DNA of 64,000 nucleotides, from positions 2,871,501-2,935,500 of the forward strand of contig NC_014623.1 in the NCBI RefSeq assembly GCF_000165485.1. Direction: 5' to 3'. The notes below the pieces were generated by a model. The model did no database searches. It was not told the origin of the DNA and saw nothing but the letters and a program-made list of their open reading frames with translations. The translations under genes were made by a program, and so were the position numbers. Positions 38,796 to 48,469 of the stretch are shown in pieces. The DNA comes from Stigmatella aurantiaca DW4/3-1 (GTDB lineage Bacteria; Myxococcota; Myxococcia; Myxococcales; Myxococcaceae). Each line of letters starts with the position of its first letter. Position 1 is the stretch's first letter.

Positions 38796-41153
38796 ATGAG
38801 CACCATGCCCCCCCCCTTCGCGGTTCCCCGGACGCTCGAGACGTCCAGCCCCTTGCATGCCCCCGCGCCCCACGAGAGTGGGCTGAAGCACGCCAGCGGC
38901 GAGGCCCTCTACGTGGATGATCTGCCCTCGCCGCCCGGGACGTTGGTGGGCCACATCATCGCCTCGCCCCATGCCCACGCGCGGCTGGTGCGCCACGACG
39001 CGGCGCGCGCCCGGGCCCTGCCGGGAGTTCACGCCGTCCTCTTCGCCGAGGACATCCCGGGGGAGAATGACATTGGCCCCGTCATCCACGACGAGCCCTT
39101 GCTCGCGGAGGGCGAGGTGCATTGCGTGGGGCAGGCCGTGGCCCTGGTGCTGGCGGAGAGCGCGGCCCTGTGCCGCGAGGCCGCCCGGCGGGTGGAGCTG
39201 GAGTACGAGGTCCTGCCCGCCCTGCTCTCCATCCGCGAAGCGGTGGCCGCCAATGCCTTTCTCTCGGAGCCGCACACCATCCGCCGGGGCGAGCCCGAGG
39301 CCGCGCTTGCCACCGCGCCCGTGCGCATCGAGGGCGAGTGCATGACAGGGGCGCAGGACCACTTCTACCTGGAGACGCAGGCGGCCCTGGCAGTGCTGGA
39401 GGAGGACGGCGCGCTGCGCATCTGGTCGTCCACGCAGCACCCCTCCGAGGTGCAGGCCAAGGTGGCGGAGGTCATGGGCCTGGGGCGGCACCAGGTGGTG
39501 GTGGAGGTGCCGCGCATGGGAGGAGGCTTTGGCGGCAAGGAGACGCAGGCGGCCCCCTTCGCGGCGCTGGCGGCGCTGGGCGCCACCCGGACCCGGCGGC
39601 CGGTGAAGGTGTGGCTCAACCGGGATCAGGACATGGTGCAGACGGGCAAGCGCCATCCGTTCTGGACCCGTTTCGAGGCGGGCTTCTCCGAGGACGGCCA
39701 TCTGCTCGGGCTGAAGGCCGAGCTGATCTCCGATGGGGGCTGGAGCAACGACTTGTCGCGCGCCATCCTGGACCGGGCGTTGTTCCACATGGACAACGCC
39801 TATTTCCTGCCGAACGTCCAGGTCACCGGGCGGGTGGCCCGGACGAACTTCGCGTCCAACACGGCGTTCCGGGGCTTCGGGGGGCCGCAGGGCATGTATG
39901 TGGTGGAGGAAGTCCTCAACCGCGGGGCCGAGCGGCTGGGCCTGGATCCCGCCGAACTGCGGCGGCGCAACTTCTACCGGGAGGCCCCCGCGCACCGGAC
40001 GCACTACGAGCAGCCCGTGGAGGGCAACCGCCTGCCCCGCATCCACGCGGAGCTGATGGCGTCCAGCGAGTACACGCGCCGCCGGGCGGAGATCGACCAG
40101 TTCAATGCCTCCTCGCGCTGGACGAAGCGAGGCATTGGCTACCAGCCGGTGAAGTTCGGCATCTCCTTCACCACCAGCTTCCTGAACCAAGCGGGAGCAC
40201 TCGCCGTCATCTACGCGGATGGGAGTGTCCAGCTCAATCACGGTGGGACGGAGATGGGGCAAGGCCTGCACACCAAGATGCGAGCGGTGTGTGCCCACGA
40301 GCTGGGCGTCTCCATCGATCGCGTGCGGGTGATGAACACCGCCACGGACAAGGTCCCCAACACCTCGGCCACGGCGGCCTCCAGTGGCTCGGATCTCAAT
40401 GGTCAGGCGGTGAAGGCCGCCTGCGAGACGCTACGTGAGCGGCTGCGGCCCATCGCCGCCCGGCTCCTGCAAGTAGAGCGGGGAGAGGCGGAGGGGCTTG
40501 CCTTTGCCTCGGGGCAGGTGTTCTACCCGGCGCGTCCCCAGCGCTCGGTGTCCTTCGCCGAGGTAACCCAGGCGGCTTACCTGGCGCAGGTGTCGCTGTC
40601 GGCGACGGGGTACTACCGGACGCCAGACATCAGCTACGACCGGGTCGCGGGACGGGGCAAGCCGTTCCACTACTTTGCCTTCGGGGCGGCCGTGGTGGAG
40701 GTGGAGATCTCCAGCCTCACCGGAGAGCATCGCGTCCGGCGCGTGGACATCCTGCACGATGTGGGCAACTCGCTGGTGCCCTCCATCGACCGGGGCCAGG
40801 TGGAAGGCGGCTTCGTCCAGGGGCTCGGGTGGCTCACGAACGAAGAGGTGCTCTTCGATGAGAAAGGGCGGCTGCTCACCCACTCCCCGGACACGTACAA
40901 GATCCCCGCGCTCGGGGACGTGCCCGAGGAGTTTCGGGTGGCGCTGTTGCAGCACGCTCCCCAGGAAGACACCATCCATGGGAGCAAGGCGGTGGGAGAG
41001 CCTCCGTTCATGCTGGCCATCGGGGTGGTGACGGCCCTCCGGCATGCCATTGCCGCTTTTGCGCCTCCTCGCACCGAGGTTCACTTGGCCTCCCCGGCGA
41101 CCCCCGAAGCCATTCTCCGGGCGGTGGAAGCGGCCCGGGCCACTCCGCGCTGA
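38796..41153 (+). CDS. xdhB: Xanthine dehydrogenase large molybdopterin subunit
   Basis: The 785-aa molybdenum-cofactor subunit hydroxylates purines or another N-heterocycle. It shows HASGEALYVDD (aldehyde oxidase/XDH a/b hammerhead), GGGFGGKE (about 244-251), TAFRGFGGPQG (about 351-361), NHGGTEMGQGLHTK (about 480-493) and the C-terminal catalytic-Glu context GEPPFM. It starts 4 nt after xdhA. No xdhC (cofactor sulfuration/insertion chaperone) is present in the window, so that function must be encoded elsewhere. Confidence 0.92.
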   Translation: MSTMPPPFAVPRTLETSSPLHAPAPHESGLKHASGEALYVDDLPSPPGTLVGHIIASPHAHARLVRHDAARARALPGVHAVLFAEDIPGENDIGPVIHDEPLLAEGEVHCVGQAVALVLAESAALCREAARRVELEYEVLPALLSIREAVAANAFLSEPHTIRRGEPEAALATAPVRIEGECMTGAQDHFYLETQAALAVLEEDGALRIWSSTQHPSEVQAKVAEVMGLGRHQVVVEVPRMGGGFGGKETQAAPFAALAALGATRTRRPVKVWLNRDQDMVQTGKRHPFWTRFEAGFSEDGHLLGLKAELISDGGWSNDLSRAILDRALFHMDNAYFLPNVQVTGRVARTNFASNTAFRGFGGPQGMYVVEEVLNRGAERLGLDPAELRRRNFYREAPAHRTHYEQPVEGNRLPRIHAELMASSEYTRRRAEIDQFNASSRWTKRGIGYQPVKFGISFTTSFLNQAGALAVIYADGSVQLNHGGTEMGQGLHTKMRAVCAHELGVSIDRVRVMNTATDKVPNTSATAASSGSDLNGQAVKAACETLRERLRPIAARLLQVERGEAEGLAFASGQVFYPARPQRSVSFAEVTQAAYLAQVSLSATGYYRTPDISYDRVAGRGKPFHYFAFGAAVVEVEISSLTGEHRVRRVDILHDVGNSLVPSIDRGQVEGGFVQGLGWLTNEEVLFDEKGRLLTHSPDTYKIPALGDVPEEFRVALLQHAPQEDTIHGSKAVGEPPFMLAIGVVTALRHAIAAFAPPRTEVHLASPATPEAILRAVEAARATPR

Positions 41154-41179
41154 GGCGGTGCTGGCATGCTGTGGGAGCC

Positions 41180-41728
41180 ATGGAACTGCTGACCGCTCGG
41201 TTGCGTCTGCGGGAGTTCGAACTGGAGGACTGGCGGGCCACCTGGCCCTACGAGTCCGATCCGGAAGTGGTCCGTTACCAGTCGCATGACGTCCGCTCTC
41301 CCGAGGAGAGTCAGAAGTACATCCAGGACTCCCGGGCCACGGTGAATGCGTCCCCCCGAAGCATCTACGACCTGGCGGTGGTCCTCCGCGAGGAGGAGCG
41401 CCTCATTGGCCGCTGTGGCCTGAAGGTGGCTGACGCCCAACAGCGCGAAGGGGCGCTCTGGTACATCCTCGACCGTTCTCAGTGGGGGCGGGGCTATATC
41501 CCCGAGGCCGCCCAGGCGCTGCTGGACTTCGGCTTTGGAACGCTGGGCCTTCACCGGGTCTGGGCGGACTGCGATCCCCGCAACCATTCCTCCGTGAGGG
41601 TGATGCAGAAACTGGGGATGCGCCAGGAGGCCCACTTCCGGGAGAATGCCTTCATCAAGGGCGAGTGGTGCGATTCGCTGATCTTCGCCACCCTCGATCG
41701 GGAGTGGGCGGCGCGGCCGCGCCAGTAG
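41180..41728 (+). CDS. GNAT family N-acetyltransferase (RimJ/RimL type)
   Basis: The 182-aa protein starts with TARLRLREFELEDW and has LIGRCGLKV, WYILDRSQWGRGYIPEAAQALLDFGF (acetyl-CoA binding motif) and CDPRNHSSVRVMQKLGM, typical of acetyltransferases acting on N-terminal or antibiotic amino groups. The substrate is unknown. The ATG has only a very close GGGAG, and a GTG three codons upstream is an alternative. It sits 9 nt before the pseudouridine synthase gene. Confidence 0.88.
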   Translation: MELLTARLRLREFELEDWRATWPYESDPEVVRYQSHDVRSPEESQKYIQDSRATVNASPRSIYDLAVVLREEERLIGRCGLKVADAQQREGALWYILDRSQWGRGYIPEAAQALLDFGFGTLGLHRVWADCDPRNHSSVRVMQKLGMRQEAHFRENAFIKGEWCDSLIFATLDREWAARPRQ

Positions 41729-41737
41729 CCCGGCACC

Positions 41738-42532
41738 ATGGGCCGGAAGAAGACACCCCGGTGGTTGCAGGCGGCGCGATTGCGCGGTGGGCCCGTGGAG
41801 GGGGACGAGCGCGCGGACTGGTTGGCCCGGGCGCTCGGGCGTGCGGGCGTCATGCCCCAGCAGGAGGCCGAGCAAGCCATTCGAGACGGGCGGGTGAAGG
41901 TGGAGGGCCGCCTGGAACTGGAGCCTTTCGCGCCGGTGCGCCTGGGCTCGAACGTCTTCGTGGATGGTTGGGCCCACCGTTTGGAAGCCCCGCTGCACGT
42001 GTTGATGTTCCACAAGCCAGAGGGCGTCATCGTGGCGGGGACGGATCCGGAGGGACGGGGAACGGTCTTCGAGCGATTGCGCGCCGTCCTGCCTCCGGAC
42101 ATGAGGAACTTCGAGTGGTACGCCGTGGGCCGCCTGGACCGGGACACGACGGGGCTGCTGCTCTTCACCAATGACGAGCGGGTGGTCCAGCACGGCACCT
42201 CCCCGGACAAACACTTGCCGAAGCGGTATGTGGCCCAGGTGGCCGGGAAGCCCTCGGAAGAGACCCTGGCACGGCTTCGGGAAGGGATTGTCTTGGAGGA
42301 TGGGCCTACGCGGCCCGCGGGGGCGCGGCTGCTCGCGCCAGAGTGCGTGGAACTGGTGCTCACCGAGGGGCGTCACCACCAAGTCAAGCGCATGCTCGCG
42401 GCGGTCGGCCACCCGGTCCGGACCCTGCACAGGCAAGCCGTGGGAACCGTGTCCCTGGACGTGCCCGTGGGAGACTGGCGCTCCCTGAGCCCCGGGGAAG
42501 TGACCGGGGGGCTGGGCTTTCAGGCCCCGTGA
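41738..42532 (+). CDS. rRNA pseudouridine synthase (RsuA/RluB/RluE family)
   Basis: The 264-aa enzyme isomerises uridine in rRNA. An S4-like RNA-binding region (about 25-75) is followed by the catalytic domain with the family signature GRLDRDTTGLLLFTND (131-146), where D134 is the likely nucleophile, and KRYVAQV plus EGRHHQVKRML near the C-terminus. The family comprises RsuA, RluB, RluE and RluF, and the exact rRNA site cannot be decided here. Its 3' end overlaps the convergent hydrolase gene by 13 nt. Confidence 0.92.
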   Translation: MGRKKTPRWLQAARLRGGPVEGDERADWLARALGRAGVMPQQEAEQAIRDGRVKVEGRLELEPFAPVRLGSNVFVDGWAHRLEAPLHVLMFHKPEGVIVAGTDPEGRGTVFERLRAVLPPDMRNFEWYAVGRLDRDTTGLLLFTNDERVVQHGTSPDKHLPKRYVAQVAGKPSEETLARLREGIVLEDGPTRPAGARLLAPECVELVLTEGRHHQVKRMLAAVGHPVRTLHRQAVGTVSLDVPVGDWRSLSPGEVTGGLGFQAP

Positions 42533-43095
42533 GCCAAGTGGGAGAGCAGGGTTTGCAGGACCGCGGGTTCGCTCGGGTTGTTGAAGTGCCGCCCTCCTGG
42601 GCTCAGGACGACTTGCGCGCCAAGACGCTCCTCCCACAGGCGCTGATTGCGCACGAAGTCGGAGGTGAACGGATCATTGTCCGAGAGCAGGACCACCCAT
42701 CGGCGGACCGCCGTGCGCACACGGGAGAGGTTCTCGATCGGAGCAAGCCAGGGAAGCAGGGTCTCCCAGGGCTTATCGACCTCCCACCAGGCCGCCACGA
42801 GCAGCGCCCCCTCCAGGGGTTCTTGGGGCGGGTGGGTGGCCAGGTAGCGGAGGATGGCCTGACACCCCACGCTGTGGCCCATGAGGACCGTGGAGGCGGG
42901 AGGGGTAGGACCCAGCGCGGTGGCCAGCGTGCCCACCCAAGCGTCGATGGTGGGCTGAGAGGGATGGAGCATGTCCAGCGTTTGGACGGACGAGAACCCC
43001 GACGGCGTCTGCCGAAGCTTCGATTCGAGCCAGACGTAGAAGTCGGTGTCGGGACGGCCCGCCCAGCGGGGGACGATGTAGAGAGAGCGCTCCAT
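42520..43095 (-). CDS. RBBP9/YdeN-type alpha/beta hydrolase
   Basis: The 191-aa protein has the serine-hydrolase nucleophile elbow GHSVGC, an acidic residue in SDNDPFT and the catalytic His in GGRHFNNP, in the short RBBP9/YdeN arrangement. Family members are small serine hydrolases of mostly unknown substrate. It is convergent with the pseudouridine synthase gene, and the stops overlap. Confidence 0.85.
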   Translation of the reverse strand: MERSLYIVPRWAGRPDTDFYVWLESKLRQTPSGFSSVQTLDMLHPSQPTIDAWVGTLATALGPTPPASTVLMGHSVGCQAILRYLATHPPQEPLEGALLVAAWWEVDKPWETLLPWLAPIENLSRVRTAVRRWVVLLSDNDPFTSDFVRNQRLWEERLGAQVVLSPGGRHFNNPSEPAVLQTLLSHLAHGA

Positions 43096-43183
43096 GGGAC
43101 AGGGGAGTCTGCACGTACATGAGAACAGGCGCCAGCCGGGCCCGGGTGGCCGGTCGGCAGTCCTGGGGCACTAGAGTGGCTGG

Positions 43184-43636
43184 ATGAGCCTTGAAGCCCT
43201 CTTCCACCTCTTCAACGGGTTGCCGCGCCAGGGACCTGGGCAGGATGCGTCGACCCGGGAGGCGCTCCATCGCTTGCCTCGCCAGCCCGAGGCGCCGCGT
43301 GTCCTCGATCTGGGCTGTGGTACCGGGAAGCAGACGTTGGTGCTGGCCCAGGAGCTGAAGGTCCCCATTCTGGCGGTGGACAGCCACGCTCCGTTCCTCT
43401 CGCAACTGGAGGCAGAGGCTGGATACGAGGTGCTGGACACCTTCCTATTGCCGCCCTCCGCCTGATGGGACGAATACTACCAGCCGCTTCGGGAGCGCAT
43501 GGCCGGGCTGAGGGACGAGGCTGAGAGCGACCCAGCACTCGCGGAGGCCCTCTCCTCGGTGCAGCGGGAACTCAGCCTCTATGAACGCTCGGGAAGCGGC
43601 TACGGCTGCGTCTTCTATCTTCTGCGCGTGTCCTGA
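43184..43636 (+). pseudogene. SAM-dependent methyltransferase, internal deletion plus nonsense codon
   Basis: The first 77 codons encode the start of a class I methyltransferase (EALFHLFNGLPRQGPG, VLDLGCGTGKQTLVLA). At about 43410-43420 the sequence jumps directly to the C-terminal part (GYEVLDTFLLPPSA), skipping the middle of the Rossmann fold, an estimated 100 or more codons. A TGA at 43463-43465 interrupts the expected SAWWDEYYQPLRER, consistent with a TGG to TGA change. The frame then continues intact to a final TGA at 43634-43636. The gene cannot make an active enzyme. It is divergent from the RBBP9-type gene. Confidence 0.85.
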
Positions 43637-43654
43637 ACGGCCTTCTCTCTGGGC

Positions 43655-44584
43655 TCATCGCCCCGGGGGCGGAGCCGCCTCCCGGAAGACGCGCAGCAGA
43701 CGCCCCTCATCGTAGGCGTACTGGAAGCCGGTGGCCTCACGGAACTGCCGTGTGTCCGCGACGATGGGGTATTTGATGTGATCCAGCGCGCCCTGCGAGA
43801 GCGTGGGAAGGCCCATGCGCCCCAGGAGCCAGGCGAGCAGGGTGCTGGGAAGGGGCACGGGCGTCCGGCCTGTCTCCCGGATGATGACGGAGAGCGGCAT
43901 GGGGGGAGGGCCCGCCACATTGAAGATGCCGCGGATGCGCTTTTCGAGGGCGAGCTGAAGCGCCGTCACCACATCCTCCTCCTGGAGGACCTGGAAGAGC
44001 GGGTCATAGCCGAGCACCATCGGGACGCGCCGTCCGCGCAGGAAGCTGACGAGGGTTCCGGTGCCGGGCGCCCCCAGCGTGTAGCAGAGGCGCAACACGG
44101 CGGTGGTCATCTCGGGGAACCGCCACAGGGCGGTGGCGGCATAGAGGTCGGCGGCGACAAGGTCGGCCAGCTCGGGGACTTTGTCCAGGGCGCGGGGGGG
44201 CTCGTCCTCGGTGTGGTAGAGCAGCGAGTCCGGAGCGGCACCGTAGAACGTGTGGCGCCCGACGAAGAGCACCTGCTTCACGCCGTGATCGCGGCAGTGG
44301 TCGAAGACGGTCTTGGTGCCGTCCAGGTTGATGCGCTCGCGTTCTCCGCCCTTGAGGGAGAAGGCTGTCACGGTGGCCATGTGCACCACGGCGTCCGGGC
44401 GGCGGCGCCGGAAGATGTCTTCCGCGGCGCGCTTGCGCACGTCCATGCGGTGAATCTCGATGCCTGGGGGCGCACCCGGCCAAGGGCGTGCGTCCAGCCC
44501 GAGCACCTCGTGCCCGGCCGCGAGCAGCCGCGTGGCCAGCTTCCGGGCAATGCCTCCCGCGATGCCGAGGATGAGCACCCTCAC
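43655..44584 (-). CDS. NAD-dependent epimerase/dehydratase (extended SDR)
   Basis: The 309-aa Rossmann-fold protein starts [17 protein letters not shown] with a GxxGGIAR dinucleotide loop and has [10 protein letters not shown] and [10 protein letters not shown], typical of extended SDRs. The expected catalytic YxxxK is not obvious: the segment at its place is LYAATALWR, without the Lys. It could therefore be a binding or sugar/lipid-modifying protein rather than a standard oxidoreductase. Its start overlaps the stop of the acyltransferase gene by 4 nt (ATGA), indicating coupled translation. Confidence 0.8.
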   Translation of the reverse strand: MRVLILGIAGGIARKLATRLLAAGHEVLGLDARPWPGAPPGIEIHRMDVRKRAAEDIFRRRRPDAVVHMATVTAFSLKGGERERINLDGTKTVFDHCRDHGVKQVLFVGRHTFYGAAPDSLLYHTEDEPPRALDKVPELADLVAADLYAATALWRFPEMTTAVLRLCYTLGAPGTGTLVSFLRGRRVPMVLGYDPLFQVLQEEDVVTALQLALEKRIRGIFNVAGPPPMPLSVIIRETGRTPVPLPSTLLAWLLGRMGLPTLSQGALDHIKYPIVADTRQFREATGFQYAYDEGRLLRVFREAAPPPGR

Positions 44585-45387
44585 AGGAACAACCTTTCCT
44601 GCCGGCGGACACGCCCCTTCTCGATGAGCTCCGCGATGCGGGCCTTCACCTGCTCGACGTAACCAATGATGATCTCGTCATCCTCGTTTCCGGTCCCCGT
44701 GAAGGTGAGCGGCTCGCCATAGTGGATCTCCAAGGGCGCCGGCAGGGGGAGGGGCAGCACGTAGGGGGTGACGGGAATGTAGGGCACGCCCAGCAGCCGC
44801 CCCAGCTTGTACAGGTTGGCGATGGTGGGCACGGCCGTGCCGCCCCCGAGAAAAGCAAAGGGGATGATGGGAGAGCGTGTCTGGAGGGCCAGGCGCATGA
44901 ACCCGGTCCCGAAGTCCACGAGAGAGTACCGCTCGCTGTAGAGCTTCGCGGTGCCCTTGTACCCTTCGGGGAAGATCATCAGGAGCCGGTCATCCTCCAG
45001 GAGGCGGCGGGCATGCTCGGGCAGTCCGGTGAACTGGCCGGTGCGGCTCGTCCAGAGGGAGGCGATGGGGAAGCGGTTGATGAACTTCTCCGCCATGCCC
45101 TGGGCGAGCCGGGGCGGGTCCATCTCCAGGAACATGGAGGTGAGGACCATGGCGCCATCCACGGCGTACCCGCCTGAGTGGTTTCCCACCAGCATCCCCC
45201 GCCCCCGGGGTGGCACATGCTCGCAGCCAAAGCACCTGACCCGGAAGTAGTGCCGGTAGAAGAAGGCAAGGACGGGGGCCGCCCGGGCCAGGTGCTTCTT
45301 GGAGATGCCGTACGGGTCCACACCAAATTCATTGAACGGCAGCTCCAGCCGTTCCACCCGCGCTTCCAGAGAGTCATCGAGCGCCAC
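44581..45387 (-). CDS. Lysophospholipid/glycerol acyltransferase (PlsC/DAGAT-like)
   Basis: The 268-aa protein has the acyltransferase catalytic block [10 protein letters not shown], with His-to-Asp spacing of six residues, a variant of HX4D, and the acyl-acceptor-binding FPEGYKG. Further family signs are [16 protein letters not shown] and [12 protein letters not shown]. Enzymes of this type add acyl chains to lysophosphatidate or related lipids. It is coupled to the SDR gene by a 4-nt overlap, so the pair probably works on one lipid pathway. Confidence 0.85.
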   Translation of the reverse strand: MALDDSLEARVERLELPFNEFGVDPYGISKKHLARAAPVLAFFYRHYFRVRCFGCEHVPPRGRGMLVGNHSGGYAVDGAMVLTSMFLEMDPPRLAQGMAEKFINRFPIASLWTSRTGQFTGLPEHARRLLEDDRLLMIFPEGYKGTAKLYSERYSLVDFGTGFMRLALQTRSPIIPFAFLGGGTAVPTIANLYKLGRLLGVPYIPVTPYVLPLPLPAPLEIHYGEPLTFTGTGNEDDEIIIGYVEQVKARIAELIEKGRVRRQERLFL

Positions 45388-45438
45388 GGGGGCACCGTAG
45401 CACTTCTCTGGAAGGCTGACTTGGGGGACTTGGGGGGC

Positions 45439-46677
45439 TTACGGGACGGTGACGGTGCCCTTGGCGAGCTCGGCCACGTAGGCGGCGGCCAGCTGGGTGA
45501 ACTTCACCGAGTTCTGCGCGCTGCCCGCGCTCTGCGCGAGGGTGTCACTGGAGGTGTGGATGGTGGGATTGTCCTGCCCCAGGATGGCCTCGAAGGGGAT
45601 GGAGGCCGGATAACCCTGGTTGTGCCAGGAGGCGTGGTCCGAGCAGGCATAGCCGCAGCGCGTCGTGCCCAGGACAGTCTCGGGCACGTACTGGCCGACG
45701 AGGTTGGTGAGGAACGTGTTCTGGGCGGCATTGGTGTAGTCGGACACCAGAACGATGTGGGGGGTGGAGCCGCGGTAGTTGGTCATGTCCAGTTGCAGCA
45801 CGCCCACCACGTTGACGCCGGTGCTCTTGTACTTCGCGGCGATGTCCTTCGAGCCCCGGAGCCCCCCCTCTTCGGCGGCATAGGCCATGAACTTCACCGT
45901 CCGGAGCGGACGATATCCCTTGGCGACAATCACGCGGATGACCTCGGTGATCGAAGCCACCCCGGAGGCGTCGTCGTCCGCGCCGGGCGCGCTGGCCGAG
46001 GAACTGCTGCCATTGATGGAGTCCAGGTGTCCGCCCAGGACGATCACCTCGTTGGAAGTGGTCGAGGTTCCCTGGAGGGTGAGGATGACGGAGGGCTGCG
46101 GAGAGACCGTGCTGGAGTGCGTGTAGAGCTCCACCGAGATGTCGCTGCGCCCATTGGCCAGGGCCGTCCACCGGTCCTTCAACCAGGTGGCGGCCTGCTT
46201 GCCCGAGGCGAGGGTGTAGCGGCGGGAGGTGAAGTTCGTCGACAGAGAGGTGATGGTGCTGCGGATTCCGGACTCCGTGACCGCGCCCACCAGCGACTTC
46301 GCCGCCGTGGGGTTGTCGATGGTGTAGCTGACCAGGGAAGGCGCGGCCTCCTGGGGCGTGAGGTGCTCGAGCGCCTCCCGGGCCTGCGCTTCGTTCTCAT
46401 GGGCCATGAACCCGGCGCAGCGGTTGAGCTTGCTGTGGATGACCGCGGACAACTTGTCGAGCTGGGACTCGCGCATGTGCATCACCGCGACGCCATCCTT
46501 CTCGTGGGCGACGGCGGGGAGCACCGTTCCCTCACGCAGGAGCGAGGCGCGCACGGGCTCCAGCGCGTCCGTCCCCACGGTGATCCAAACTTCCGTGTCC
46601 GTGTCCGTGTTGCCCGCGAACGCGGGCGTGGCAAAGGCCAACCACAGGGCAATGGCCCCCAGCTGCTTCGTTCTCAT
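45439..46677 (-). CDS. Secreted M28 family zinc aminopeptidase
   Basis: The 412-aa product starts at an ATG with GAGGAG 6 nt upstream. A signal peptide ends near ATPAFA (residue 21), followed by a propeptide-like region. The catalytic domain has the metal ligands and acid/base residues GGHLDS, ADDDASG, AAEEGGLRGS, LDMTNY and TIHTSSDT. This matches the leucyl aminopeptidases of the Vibrio/Aeromonas type, which remove N-terminal hydrophobic residues from peptides. A role in extracellular digestion of prey protein fits the organism type. Confidence 0.9.
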   Translation of the reverse strand: MRTKQLGAIALWLAFATPAFAGNTDTDTEVWITVGTDALEPVRASLLREGTVLPAVAHEKDGVAVMHMRESQLDKLSAVIHSKLNRCAGFMAHENEAQAREALEHLTPQEAAPSLVSYTIDNPTAAKSLVGAVTESGIRSTITSLSTNFTSRRYTLASGKQAATWLKDRWTALANGRSDISVELYTHSSTVSPQPSVILTLQGTSTTSNEVIVLGGHLDSINGSSSSASAPGADDDASGVASITEVIRVIVAKGYRPLRTVKFMAYAAEEGGLRGSKDIAAKYKSTGVNVVGVLQLDMTNYRGSTPHIVLVSDYTNAAQNTFLTNLVGQYVPETVLGTTRCGYACSDHASWHNQGYPASIPFEAILGQDNPTIHTSSDTLAQSAGSAQNSVKFTQLAAAYVAELAKGTVTVP

Positions 46678-46813
46678 GGAATGCTCCTCGGCGGTGATTC
46701 GATGAATGGCTCCCCAGGGCGGGGATTGCGAGGACTCCAGCAAAGACACCCCTGGAGCCCTATTCACGAATCTAGAGCGTTGGCAGGCACCTGGAAACGA
46801 TTTGCACGTCAGG

Positions 46814-46853
46814 CTTTGACCGGTGCGCCCATTCGTTGCTGCACCGGTCAAAG
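46814..46853 (-). terminator. 13-bp inverted repeat after the 489-aa lipoprotein gene
   Basis: CTTTGACCGGTGC and GCACCGGTCAAAG pair perfectly over a 14-nt loop, about 60 nt beyond the lipoprotein stop. No T-run follows, so it may be a terminator or a protein-binding palindrome. Confidence 0.5.
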
Positions 46854-46914
46854 AGCACTTCAACTTTGCGTTGGGGCCAATGTTTTACGAATGCGAAGGA
46901 TTCAGGTGAAAGCC

Positions 46915-48384
46915 TTACGGGCAGTCGCTCGACGCGAAGTGACCGAGCAGCGGGTGGCTGCCGTTGGCGGGGGGATTCTGGCCCACCAGGCACTTGCCGG
47001 CGGGGACAGTGACGGCCGCGCCGTCTCCTTCCAGCTTCAGCTCGCCGGACACGACCTGGAGTCCACCCGGGAAAGCCTTCGCGGCGTTGGCCGCCACGGG
47101 GCGGATGCTCGGCGTGCCCCCGCCGCTCAGCCGCACGCGGTAGCCCTGGTCCTCGTAGAAGGACGGCACCTCCGCCTGCGGATCCGCCTTGAGCGGGGCC
47201 AGGAAGAAGCTCGCCGCCAGGTCGAACTCGGGCTGGACGCGGATCAGCGGCAGTTCCCCTTCGCCCTGGGCGAGGCTCAGGTCGAAGTGCCGGCCGGACA
47301 GGGCGTTCAGGTCCGCGGTGAAGAGCTTCGTGCCATTCAGGCTCACGTAGCTCTGTGCCTCCCCCAGGCCCACGTGGGCGATGGCGAAGTCCTCCTGACC
47401 CTCCTGGGCGCTGAACTCATAGGACAGGCCGGACAAGGAATAGACCGCCTTCTGGCGGGACAGCGCCGAGGTGCCTCCGTACGGGCCGCTGTACTCGGTG
47501 GTGCCCAGGTTCAGCGCGAACGACACGCGCTGGTCCTGCGCGTTCATGCGCAGCTCGGCCAGGGGCGAGGCCCGGGCCGTGCTGAAGGTGTGGGTGTCCC
47601 CATTGCTCTCCAGCTCGAAGCGCAGGGCATCGAGGATGCTGGTGCTGAAGGTCACGTCCTGCTTGCCATTCTCCGTCAGGCGCAGCTCGACCTTGCCCAC
47701 CATCACGCGTGGCAGGGCCGGGAGCGCCTCGGGCGCCAGCGTCTGCACCATGCTCCGCGTCTCGGCGAGGTCCATCACCACGGCGATGCTCTTCTCGGCG
47801 AACTTCAGCACGAGCGGCTCATCCCGGTTCTGGCCGATCTGGAAGCCCAGGTCGATGCCCTCCTTGCCGGAACGGGTGGCGCGGATGCGCAACTGCAACT
47901 GATTGGCCGCCTGCACGCACGCCGGGCTCGCGGGGGCGCTTCCCGTGGAGCACAGCGCCTCGCCCTTGAGGCGGAAGAGGGTGGAGTCCCCATCGGTGCT
48001 CTCCACGTTCGCCTCGGTGAAGATGCGCTCGCGCAGGATCTTCTCGACGAGCGCCGCCTGGGCATCCACGGCAGCCGGGTCCATCTCGAAGGAGAATTCG
48101 GGCAGTTCCGAGGAGCAATCGCCGCCGGGTTCCGCGCAGGTTCCGGGCAGGCCCGCCAGAGGAACTCCCGCGAAGCTGTCCGAGAGCAGGGTGGCCGCGG
48201 AGCCCAGGTTCTTGATCGCGGACATCTCGTTCATCACCCGCGCGCTGGCCCCTACTGCGCGGACCATGTCGGCGGACCGGCTGGCGGTGACGTCGGCGAC
48301 CTCTTTCGCCTCCAGCTTGTCGTTGCAGCCCACGCTTCCCAGCGAGAGCACCAGGGTTCCGGCGAGCCAGAACTTCGTCTTCAT
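46915..48384 (-). CDS. Lipoprotein of unknown function (489 aa)
   Basis: The signal sequence ends in the lipobox LGSVGC, giving an anchored periplasmic or outer-membrane lipoprotein. The rest is rich in beta-strand-like alternation with no motif I recognise. Several Cys pairs occur (CAEPGGDC, and ALCSTGSAPASPAC), and the C-terminus is a short Cys-containing tail (SSDCP). It is flanked by inverted repeats on both sides and shows no operon partner. Confidence 0.8.
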   Translation of the reverse strand: MKTKFWLAGTLVLSLGSVGCNDKLEAKEVADVTASRSADMVRAVGASARVMNEMSAIKNLGSAATLLSDSFAGVPLAGLPGTCAEPGGDCSSELPEFSFEMDPAAVDAQAALVEKILRERIFTEANVESTDGDSTLFRLKGEALCSTGSAPASPACVQAANQLQLRIRATRSGKEGIDLGFQIGQNRDEPLVLKFAEKSIAVVMDLAETRSMVQTLAPEALPALPRVMVGKVELRLTENGKQDVTFSTSILDALRFELESNGDTHTFSTARASPLAELRMNAQDQRVSFALNLGTTEYSGPYGGTSALSRQKAVYSLSGLSYEFSAQEGQEDFAIAHVGLGEAQSYVSLNGTKLFTADLNALSGRHFDLSLAQGEGELPLIRVQPEFDLAASFFLAPLKADPQAEVPSFYEDQGYRVRLSGGGTPSIRPVAANAAKAFPGGLQVVSGELKLEGDGAAVTVPAGKCLVGQNPPANGSHPLLGHFASSDCP

Positions 48385-48469
48385 GCGTTTGCTCCAGGGT
48401 TGAAATCAGGTGCCGCAACATCAGCAAGGCCTGAGCCAACCGCTGGACAACGCAACCCCGCGAAATGCC

